A stretch of DNA of 7,551 nt from an uncultured Synergistia bacterium (GTDB lineage: Bacteria; Eremiobacterota; SpSt-956; JAKJGF01), in assembly GCA_937888925.1 (NCBI GenBank), contig CALARM010000806.1, positions 1 through 7,551 on the forward strand, in the 5' to 3' direction. The notes beneath the pieces are model-generated. The model was not told where the DNA came from. It ran no database searches and was given only the letters and a program-made list of their open reading frames with translations. This document shows positions 1 through 5,300 of this stretch, in pieces. Numbering within the stretch: position 1 is the first letter of the stretch; each line of letters starts with the position of its first letter. The position numbers and the translations under genes were made by a program.

Positions 1-197
1 CAGTGAACAGAATAAATCATATTATATGTTAAACCGTTATATATCTTAGTACCGCGACAGGTAAATAATTATACAAAAACAAATGAATTGGCTCCTGTCT
101 AGAGCCTGGCTCTGGAGGAAAAGATATACCGTACTAAAAGTAAGAGACTGTAAGAAAATAACCCTGGCAAATTATTAGAACGTTTATCATCCTGGAG

Positions 198-212
198 TTA
201 CGCGTTACGCGT
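198..212. repeat. Tandem TTACGCG repeat with two ACGCGT palindromes
   Basis: TTACGCG occurs twice back to back (198-204 and 205-211), creating two ACGCGT palindromes (200-205 and 207-212) one base apart. It is followed by TCACG, which resembles a decayed third unit. The CG content stands out in AT-rich intergenic DNA. It could be a short dispersed repeat unit or a protein-binding site; no function is assigned. Confidence 0.55.
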
Positions 213-358
213 CACGATATAGGCTTTAAATATGATGAGGTTATTTCCAGACAAACCCCTGGATTTATCATCACCTGTAAACTTATAAGAGAAAATGTCT
301 GCCAGATATGCAGGAGATAGATTGAAGAATAATTTTACATTTTTTTAACATATTTTTA

Positions 359-387
359 TTGAATGTTTAAATATAATATGGTATTTA
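359..387 (+). promoter_or_regulatory. Candidate promoter for the 631-residue protein gene
   Basis: TTGAAT (359-364) and TATTTA (382-387) are separated by 17 bases, a standard sigma-70-type spacing. An exact TATAAT lies between them at 372-377, but its best upstream partner, TTAACA at 345-350, is 21 bases away, which is long. Either could be the real -10. The region is so AT-rich that chance matches are expected, so this is a candidate only. Confidence 0.3.
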
Positions 388-403
388 TAACATATAAGGG
401 GTG
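387..403 (+). promoter_or_regulatory. Ribosome binding site within a shared leader motif
   Basis: AAGGGGTG at 396-403 ends five bases before the ATG at 409 and fixes that start. It is the 3' part of the 15-mer ATAACATATAAGGGG (387-401), which recurs exactly at 4270-4284 in front of the lipoprotein gene. The upstream AT-rich half is not needed for ribosome binding, so its conservation may reflect a shared leader or regulatory element. Confidence 0.6.
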
Positions 404-408
404 ATTAT

Positions 409-2304
409 ATGTCAGTTATAGGTAATCAAAATCAAATTAAATCACTGTGGCAGAAAGGCCCTGATGAAAAATTTCCTGCCGGCACAGATGAAATTAATAA
501 AGATAAGGTACATATAGGTACATCTTCTGAAACAGGAGAAAATACCTATCTTTCTTCTACTGATTTTATACAGAAAGTCAGATTGGAAACTATGAAAGAA
601 ACTCAAAAGATAAAAGATAGTTATCTTCCTGTGGCAGAATGGAGCGGAAGGTTAATAATGCCGGAAAAGAGTGAAAGAAAATATGATGGTGGTGTATATA
701 TTGAAATAGAAAATGCGCCGGAGAACTGTTCTTCTCTTAAAGGTCAGAAAATCTGGCTATCATACAGAGGAAGTTCAGATGGAGGAGAAAGGTCTGCCAT
801 GGTTATAAGAGATGTAAAATTCTCTTCTGCTTCAGAAAAAGAAATGAAAAAAGGGAATATACTGCCTGAAAGATTGAATAATCTTTCCCTTGTATCATCT
901 CTGGAATCCCTGGCAGGAGCAAGGAAAGATGATTCGGTAAGGGTTATGCTTTCAGATGTAAAGGTTACAGATGACGGTAAAACAGGGAAAATTCTGAAGA
1001 TCGATAATGAACCTGTCATGATAGAAGGTAATGAAATGGCCCTTGTCAAGTTCCTATCTTCTGAAGGTGACAGAGGAGAAACTCTTAAAATCGTTCATTA
1101 TAATAAAAATACAAAAGATTTTAACGGCCCTGAAGAAGAGGTATATCTGGAAGAAAAAGGCAGCCATGATCATCCTCTTATTACTATGAAAAATATTGAA
1201 AATTCACCTCTTAATCCTCAGGGATGGTATATTTACGGACACAGAAATGAAGAGGGTAAGTTCCTTATAAATGGTATGGAGCCACGGGAACTTATGAAGG
1301 TTGAACCTCAGAATGTCATAAGTGATCTGAAATCATCCAGAAATTATATAGAAAAAGAGAACTGGTTAAATACGCCTGAGAGAAAAGGACTTGTAGAGAA
1401 TGTTCTTCTCTCTTCTTCTGATGAAAAAGGAACAAATTCTTTTAAAGAAGGGGAAGATTATCTTTTATGTCATATCTTCGGAGGTATAGGAGGAGAAGGG
1501 GGAGATAAGGCGATTGCAGGAATTACTACAGGCCACTTCTCTTTTGGAAATGCGAAGATCGTGAAAGATCCTTTTACAGGTGAACCGAAATTTGACATTA
1601 CCTATAAACAGGTTTACGGCCAGGGTCCTAACGGTGTGGTTTCAGCTTCTTCCAAATGGCATAACTATATGGGAAGTACTGCCAGAGGGTGGATGTACTC
1701 AAGGCCTGTAACAGATATAGTAGTAAGATTTCCTGAGATGAATACAAAATTTAAGATTAATGGCAGAGAAATTTCCTTTATGGATATCCTTAACGGTGAA
1801 GTGGAAAAAATGATGGCCCGTTACAGAATAGGTGACGGAGACGGTGTGGCCATAGTAAATTCTACCAATTCATGTGTTCAGGATTCCAGTCAATCTCTTT
1901 ATGCTGCCATATATAATTTAAAAGAACTTACTCAGAAGAATCCTTCTTTTATGAAGTGGGTAAAGGAAAATCCAGAACACAGGGATGTCATTGCCTATAA
2001 AAAACTTTCAGAATTAAGTTCATCTCTTGAAAAAATTGTAAAACCTGCCGGTATATCAAGACCTGACTGGAAATCCTATGCAGAAACAGGATATTTCTCT
2101 GTTGAAACAGGAGGGGTTATGGGTGCAGTTTTGAAAACTCTTCTTTCCTGGAAAACTGTAATGCCAAGATATGCCGATGATAAATTCGCAGAAGTTTTTC
2201 TTGACAATGGTGCAAGTCTAATGGCATTAAAAACAGGACAGATAGGGGGAGAACAGGAAAATCGCTATCCCACTGCTCCTACATATCCTTTCAGTAATCA
2301 ATAG
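409..2304 (+). CDS. Stand-alone Abi/CPBP-associated domain protein, putative cysteine-hydrolase fold
   Basis: This 631-residue protein has no signal peptide or membrane helix, so it is probably cytoplasmic. From about residue 70 to the end it follows, by memory, the extramembrane region of cyanobacterial proteins annotated as predicted Abi/CPBP (CAAX-type) proteases. Landmarks are EWSGRLIMP (77-85), a GWYIYG block (272-277), FGGIGG (357-362), TGHFSFG (374-380), GWMYSRPVTD (427-436), ARYRIGDGDG (470-479), NSCVQDSSQSLY (487-498), WKTVMPRYAD (581-590) and a C-terminal APTYPF (623-628). No CPBP glutamate/histidine membrane core is present. His376 in GHFSFG and Cys489 at the start of a predicted helix appear in the order seen in permuted NlpC/P60-like hydrolases; a catalytic role is inference. 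The first 70 or so residues are hydrophilic and unrecognised. The start at 409 has a good ribosome binding site. The gene stands alone, converging on the small gene at 2372-2662. Family resemblance is fairly sure; function is unknown. Confidence 0.8.
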   Translation: MSVIGNQNQIKSLWQKGPDEKFPAGTDEINKDKVHIGTSSETGENTYLSSTDFIQKVRLETMKETQKIKDSYLPVAEWSGRLIMPEKSERKYDGGVYIEIENAPENCSSLKGQKIWLSYRGSSDGGERSAMVIRDVKFSSASEKEMKKGNILPERLNNLSLVSSLESLAGARKDDSVRVMLSDVKVTDDGKTGKILKIDNEPVMIEGNEMALVKFLSSEGDRGETLKIVHYNKNTKDFNGPEEEVYLEEKGSHDHPLITMKNIENSPLNPQGWYIYGHRNEEGKFLINGMEPRELMKVEPQNVISDLKSSRNYIEKENWLNTPERKGLVENVLLSSSDEKGTNSFKEGEDYLLCHIFGGIGGEGGDKAIAGITTGHFSFGNAKIVKDPFTGEPKFDITYKQVYGQGPNGVVSASSKWHNYMGSTARGWMYSRPVTDIVVRFPEMNTKFKINGREISFMDILNGEVEKMMARYRIGDGDGVAIVNSTNSCVQDSSQSLYAAIYNLKELTQKNPSFMKWVKENPEHRDVIAYKKLSELSSSLEKIVKPAGISRPDWKSYAETGYFSVETGGVMGAVLKTLLSWKTVMPRYADDKFAEVFLDNGASLMALKTGQIGGEQENRYPTAPTYPFSNQ

Positions 2305-2320
2305 ATTCAGAAATTACTTA

Positions 2321-2363
2321 AAATAAAAGAGTCACTATAGTCTTTATGGTGACTCTTTTATTT
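2321..2363. terminator. Bidirectional intrinsic terminator between convergent genes
   Basis: A perfect 15-base-pair inverted repeat pairs 2321-2335 with 2349-2363, with GAGTCAC/GTGACTC as its GC-richer core. The 13-base loop can pair further, with two G-U pairs, down to a TCT triloop. The right arm ends in TTTTATTT and the left arm begins AAATAAAA, so each strand presents a U-rich tail. It lies 16 bases after the stop at 2304 and 8 bases beyond the stop of the opposing gene, as expected for a shared terminator. Confidence 0.9.
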
Positions 2364-2371
2364 ATTAATAA

Positions 2372-2662
2372 TTAAAAATCGTACAATCCGAAATGATCTG
2401 TCTGAAGTTTATTTCCTGTAGCTACAGAAAGTAAAAAACCACCTGCAAATCCACTTACAGCTCCTGCAGGACCGAGAACCGCTCCCCCTGCCATAGCACC
2501 GAGTCCTGTTCCGATAGCTACAGGATAATGAGAAGCTATATTTTTCCATAAATTACTTTTATCTGAATAAACTACTGTTCCTTCTATATTCTGAAAGTTA
2601 TCGGGACTTACTGCATTTTGGGCCAGTAAGGTCGTGCCTGGGACATCAATTTTATTCGGCAT
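2372..2662 (-). CDS. Small glycine-zipper membrane-associated protein
   Basis: This 96-residue protein has a hydrophilic N-terminus (1-45), a glycine/alanine-rich hydrophobic stretch (about 48-80), and a short polar tail ending in FGLYDF. In the hydrophobic stretch, glycines at 51, 55 and 59, at 60 and 64, and at 67, 71 and 75 form repeated GxxxG steps. This is the glycine-zipper pattern of helices that pack in membranes, seen in small outer-membrane-associated proteins and in some class II bacteriocins. There is no N-terminal signal peptide and no clear double-glycine leader. AAGGA at 2676-2672 sits nine bases before the ATG and supports the start. The gene converges on the 631-residue protein gene, sharing its terminator, and lies 272 bases downstream of the glycosidase gene on the same strand. 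Specific function is unknown. Confidence 0.65.
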   Translation of the reverse strand: MPNKIDVPGTTLLAQNAVSPDNFQNIEGTVVYSDKSNLWKNIASHYPVAIGTGLGAMAGGAVLGPAGAVSGFAGGFLLSVATGNKLQTDHFGLYDF

Positions 2663-2934
2663 TGCCTGAAGTCCTTATAATACACTCCCTGTAATTGCTA
2701 TAAAAGTTTGGATGGCTTTTTGCTTTTTAATATACAGTAAATTAAATATAAATTAGCTGATCTTCTCTGTCAATTATGCCCCTGTTAATATTTTGTTAAC
2801 TTTTTAATCAAATTTTCTTCCTGGAATAACCTGTTTTAACTGCATGTTGTAATATTAAACTGTTTTAGATGTGAAAAGCAAGTCCAATGAAGATGACATT
2901 TTTTATATGACTTATAGATTCCTGTGAAAACTAT
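2663..2934. other. AT-rich gap without a recognised gene
   Basis: This stretch separates two minus-strand genes. It contains a tandem GCTTTTT pair (2715-2728), a GTTAAC palindrome near 2795, and CTGTTTTA twice (2831-2838 and 2860-2867). No convincing intrinsic terminator for the glycosidase gene and no good promoter for the small gene is visible, so whether the two are co-transcribed cannot be decided. Confidence 0.4.
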
Positions 2935-3999
2935 TTAATTTTCAACTTTTATTTTTATTCTGTCATGTTCCCAGAGAACTTCCATTGGTCCGGAGAGAGT
3001 AAGTGCTTTCTGAGTATTTTTATTTTCCATATACCAGCCGATGGCAAGAAAATTTCCTTCCCTGCCGGGATGTGCTATTAATTTAACAGTGTAGAGATTA
3101 TCTTTTGAGCCAGTAATAATCCCTGTTCCATTGATAGGAGTAAAAGGGCCGTAGAGACTGTCTGATACGAAACAGTGCAATCCTGTCTGTGGCCCTCCTG
3201 TCTTTTCTGCCCATTCAGGGTTATAGTCCTTTTCCTGGCAGGAGAAAAAGAGATATACTTTCCCGTCTTTTTGAATTATTTGAGGTACTTCCATCTGAGC
3301 ATATAGACCGGGCGCAAGGACAGGAGGCTTAACTTCATAGGGCCCTTCAATGTTATCTGCTACGGCTAAAGCTATACATCCTTTATATGTTTCATGACCG
3401 TTTTTTGTTTTTGCTGTAATATACATAAGATATTTTCCATTTTTTTCATCTTTTATGACAAAAGGGTCACGCCATGCTCTGTATACAGGTGATATTTCCA
3501 TTGTTTCATACCATGTGCCATCAGGCACTGAAAGGGGTTTATCACTTCTTTCCCATGTTACTCCATCTTCTGATGTGGCAAGTCCTATCCTCTGAAACTG
3601 GCCGTCTCTGTGATTTCTTGCAGTATAGAAAAAGAGATATTCTCCATTATCTTTTTTATATACGTTACCTGTCCATATGGGCCCATCATCCCATGAACCT
3701 TTCGGCCCTGACATAAATGTAGGCCCTATATCCTTCCAGTTAATAAGATCTTTAGATATAGCCTGCCTTACTGCCGCTATATCATGTCTGCTCTCAGGGT
3801 CTCCGTTATCAGGTGCGTCAAGATGATAGAGCCTGTAAAGAATTTCACCATTTATTTCATCTTTTAAAACCCAGGAATCCCATAAATATCGCCCCTCAGG
3901 ACAGTAGGATTTTATACTGTCATCTGCAAAGGCAGTATTTTTATTTATTTTAGTGAAAAGACACATACATATTATTAAGATTAAGAGTGAAAATTTCAT
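2935..3999 (-). CDS. Secreted glycosidase, GH32/GH68/GH43-type five-bladed beta-propeller
   Basis: The protein is 354 residues from the ATG at 3999. Two upstream in-frame ATGs (4014 and 4008) exist, but GGAG at 4012-4009 is correctly placed (nine bases) only for 3999, and that start gives a clean signal peptide: basic start, hydrophobic LLILIICMCLF, likely cut after AFA (residue 25). Mature-region motifs fit the propeller glycosidases. WDSW (40-43) resembles the nucleophile motif of GH68 levansucrases, with Asp41 as candidate nucleophile. WTGN (109-112) is followed by a blade strand with LFFYTA. WRDP (176-179) carries the transition-state-stabilising aspartate of the whole group. MEVPQI (236-241) contains Glu237, a candidate acid/base. 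Length fits a bare propeller with no carbohydrate-binding module. It probably cleaves or transfers a fructosyl, arabinosyl or related sugar outside the cytoplasm; substrate and exact family cannot be set from sequence alone. No sugar transporter or regulator is adjacent. Confidence 0.8.
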   Translation of the reverse strand: MKFSLLILIICMCLFTKINKNTAFADDSIKSYCPEGRYLWDSWVLKDEINGEILYRLYHLDAPDNGDPESRHDIAAVRQAISKDLINWKDIGPTFMSGPKGSWDDGPIWTGNVYKKDNGEYLFFYTARNHRDGQFQRIGLATSEDGVTWERSDKPLSVPDGTWYETMEISPVYRAWRDPFVIKDEKNGKYLMYITAKTKNGHETYKGCIALAVADNIEGPYEVKPPVLAPGLYAQMEVPQIIQKDGKVYLFFSCQEKDYNPEWAEKTGGPQTGLHCFVSDSLYGPFTPINGTGIITGSKDNLYTVKLIAHPGREGNFLAIGWYMENKNTQKALTLSGPMEVLWEHDRIKIKVEN

Positions 4000-4036
4000 T
4001 TTTATCATCTCCATATTTATATAGTAAGTATTTTAA

Positions 4037-4042
4037 ATTATA
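4037..4042 (-). promoter_or_regulatory. Candidate -10 element for the glycosidase gene
   Basis: On the minus strand an exact TATAAT lies at 4042-4037, about 40 bases before the chosen start at 3999, leaving room for a normal leader. The hexamer 17 bases upstream (TTATAT) is a poor -35 match. Surroundings are extremely AT-rich, so this is tentative. Confidence 0.35.
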
Positions 4043-4120
4043 ACATAACATATAAACAGATATAAGTTACTTTTAACAAAATGCTTGTAAATATTACATA
4101 TGATCATTAATCGAGTGGCT

Positions 4121-4147
4121 GTGGGTTCAATCCTATCTCCCCTGCAT
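4121..4147 (+). pseudogene. tRNA-like 3' fragment (T arm and acceptor strand)
   Basis: GTGGG (4121-4125) pairs with CCTAT (4132-4136) as a five-pair T stem with two G-U pairs, around a TTCAAT loop (4126-4131). The GGTTCAA core is diagnostic of tRNA, but the loop is six bases instead of seven. CTCCCCT (4137-4143) takes the place of the 3' acceptor strand, G4144 the discriminator, and CAT replaces CCA. No anticodon arm precedes it. It is read as a decayed tRNA piece, perhaps the footprint of a past integration or deletion. Confidence 0.6.
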
Positions 4148-4151
4148 ACCT

Positions 4152-4175
4152 GGTGGAGTAGCTCAATAGCAGAAC
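4152..4175 (+). pseudogene. tRNA-like 5' fragment (acceptor strand and D arm)
   Basis: GGTGGAG (4152-4158), then TA, then GCTC (4161-4164) copies the usual tRNA 5' end: acceptor strand, U8-A9, D stem. The D loop AATAGCA (4165-4171) has one G where the conserved GG pair belongs, and the returning stem GAAC (4172-4175) has an A opposite C11. It lies five bases after the 3' fragment, and the acceptor strands of the two can pair in six of seven positions (one G-U, one T/C mismatch). No convincing anticodon stem follows. Probably a pseudogene. Confidence 0.55.
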
Positions 4176-4231
4176 ACTAAAAGTAGCAGATTTAACTTGC
4201 ATATCTTTTCTATTTTATTGAATCTGAAGAA

Positions 4232-4254
4232 GGGAAGGTTTTTTCTTTCTTCCC
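4232..4254 (+). promoter_or_regulatory. Hairpin upstream of the lipoprotein gene
   Basis: GGGAAG (4232-4237) pairs perfectly with CTTCCC (4249-4254) across a T-rich 11-base loop. It ends 39 bases before the start codon. No U-tract follows, so it is not a terminator. It could be a 5'-UTR mRNA-stabilising hairpin or a protein-binding site; no riboswitch class is recognised. Confidence 0.4.
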
Positions 4255-4269
4255 GGAGAATTTATAAAG

Positions 4270-4285
4270 ATAACATATAAGGGGG
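4270..4285 (+). promoter_or_regulatory. Ribosome binding site with shared leader motif
   Basis: AAGGGGG at 4279-4285 ends eight bases before the ATG at 4294 and fixes the start. The 15-mer ATAACATATAAGGGG (4270-4284) matches exactly the leader of the gene at 409. The AT part, ATAACATATAA, also occurs at 4045-4055 without the ribosome binding site. Confidence 0.6.
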
Positions 4286-4293
4286 CTATCTTA

Positions 4294-5223
4294 ATGGCAA
4301 AGAAATATACAGTTTTATATATTCTTTTTTTAATTTTTTTTATCTCATCATGTAACAATAAAATAAATACTCCTGCACCATCTCCCACACCTGTACCCTC
4401 TCCATCTCCTGCAGTTGATCCTAATCAAAAACCTCTGATTTTATCATGTATACCCTATGCAAGTGAACTTAAACTTACTGAAGGATGGCAGTGCCTCGCA
4501 GATTACCTCTCTGCTTATATGGGAATACCTGTGAAATTTGAGATGAAAAAGACATATAAACCACTTGTTGACGGACTTAAATCAGGTGAGATAGATTTTG
4601 CCAATACAGGTCCTCTTATATATGTGAAAGCCCATGACGTAGCAGGTGCAACACCTCTTGTAAAACCTATTCCTGTCTCAGGTAAAAGTCCTTTTTATCA
4701 GAGCTATATTATTGTCAGAAAAGACAGTGGAATAAAGACTATTTCACAGCTTAAAGGCAAAAAATTTGCCTTTACGGATAAAGAATCCGCATCAGGTTTT
4801 CTCATACCTGTTCTTATACTTACAGAAGCAGGGGTAAAGGATTTTAAATTTTTCTCTGATGTACTCTATACGGGAGATCATGATTCTTCTGTCAGTGCCG
4901 TTTATAATGGTTATGCAGACGGTGCCGGTGTGTCCAATTATTTATTCGCCAAAGGCACAAATGAACGTCTCGTTGACCTTGAAGTCATAAAAAAGTCAGA
5001 TCCTATTCCTACTGCTCCTATTGTAGTCAGGGCAAACATGCCTCCTGATGTGGTAAAAAAAATAAAAGAGGCTTTTCTGAGTATAGATCCTGATAAAAAA
5101 GAAAACAGATATTTTCTGGATTTAATTCAGGTCAAAAGCTATATTGAAGCCTCTGATAAGGAATATGAGCCTATCAGAAAAGCCGCAAAAGCCATTGAGA
5201 AAATGGGGTTCGGAACTGAATAA
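4294..5223 (+). CDS. PhnD-like substrate-binding lipoprotein of a phosphate/phosphonate ABC transporter
   Basis: This 309-residue protein has the usual length for the family. A basic start and hydrophobic segment (7-17) lead into a lipobox, ISSC, with Cys20 as lipidation site. A proline/serine/threonine tether (27-39) then holds the domain away from the membrane. The binding domain starts near residue 47. Family landmarks are ANTGPLIYV (103-111), FAFTDKESASGFLIP (158-172, the D-x-x-S-x-SG anion-binding loop region of PhnD proteins), and GDHDSSVSAVYNGYADG (194-210). These place it with periplasmic phosphate, phosphite or phosphonate binders, though the ligand cannot be read from sequence and some family members bind other anions or act as sensor inputs. 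No ATPase or permease gene adjoins it on either side in the window, which is unusual for a complete importer. The next gene starts 77 bases downstream on the same strand and is probably co-transcribed. Confidence 0.85.
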   Translation: MAKKYTVLYILFLIFFISSCNNKINTPAPSPTPVPSPSPAVDPNQKPLILSCIPYASELKLTEGWQCLADYLSAYMGIPVKFEMKKTYKPLVDGLKSGEIDFANTGPLIYVKAHDVAGATPLVKPIPVSGKSPFYQSYIIVRKDSGIKTISQLKGKKFAFTDKESASGFLIPVLILTEAGVKDFKFFSDVLYTGDHDSSVSAVYNGYADGAGVSNYLFAKGTNERLVDLEVIKKSDPIPTAPIVVRANMPPDVVKKIKEAFLSIDPDKKENRYFLDLIQVKSYIEASDKEYEPIRKAAKAIEKMGFGTE

Positions 5224-5290
5224 ATGAAAGAGTTTTAATTCAATCCTTTATTTTAAGAATCTCAATTCTGGAACTGAATATACGAAAGAG
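5212..5290 (+). repeat. Imperfect direct repeat spanning the lipoprotein stop codon
   Basis: The 21 bases at 5212-5232 recur at 5270-5290 with two differences (19 of 21 identical), 58 bases apart. The first copy encodes the last Gly-Thr-Glu of the lipoprotein, its stop TAA, and AAATGAAAGAG. In the second, TAA has become TAT, and its AAAGAG joins GTG to form the ribosome binding site (5285-5293) of the next gene. This looks like a small local duplication that supplied a translation signal. Confidence 0.7.
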
Positions 5291-5300
5291 GTGCCCTTCT

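Larger units (their letters stand above)
1..408. other. Gene-free leader region
   Basis: No reading frame of gene size, RNA gene or known riboswitch fold is recognisable here. What can be seen: a GGCTC/GAGCC inverted repeat (90-94 with 102-106, 7-base loop), followed by a second GGCTC at 108-112 that could compete for the same GAGCC arm; a TCCAG/CTGGA inverted repeat (246-250 with 259-263); a tandem TTACGCG repeat at 198-211; and an AT-rich promoter-like zone from about 330 to 400. The middle is richer in C and G than its flanks. It may hold the downstream end of a gene lying left of the window or an unrecognised small RNA, but neither is supported. Confidence 0.5.

Noticed and set aside
90..117. 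Nested inverted repeats as a riboswitch or terminator
   Set aside because: The stems are only five or six pairs and compete with each other, no U-tract follows, and no conserved riboswitch core was recognised.
744..1049. Minus-strand open frame of 101 codons
   Set aside because: It lies wholly inside the 631-residue protein gene, antisense to a conserved region, and has no recognisable motif.
2677..2682. TATTAT on the minus strand as a -10 for the small glycine-zipper gene
   Set aside because: It abuts the AAGGA ribosome binding site, so transcription would begin in or after that site, and there is no good -35.
3474..3716. Plus-strand open frame of 80 codons
   Set aside because: It is antisense to the catalytic region of the glycosidase, including the WRDP block, and its product looks like a shadow translation.
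4000..4014. Earlier ATG codons (4014 and 4008) for the glycosidase
   Set aside because: The GGAG ribosome binding site overlaps the first ATG, and only the ATG at 3999 has correct spacing and yields a compact signal peptide.
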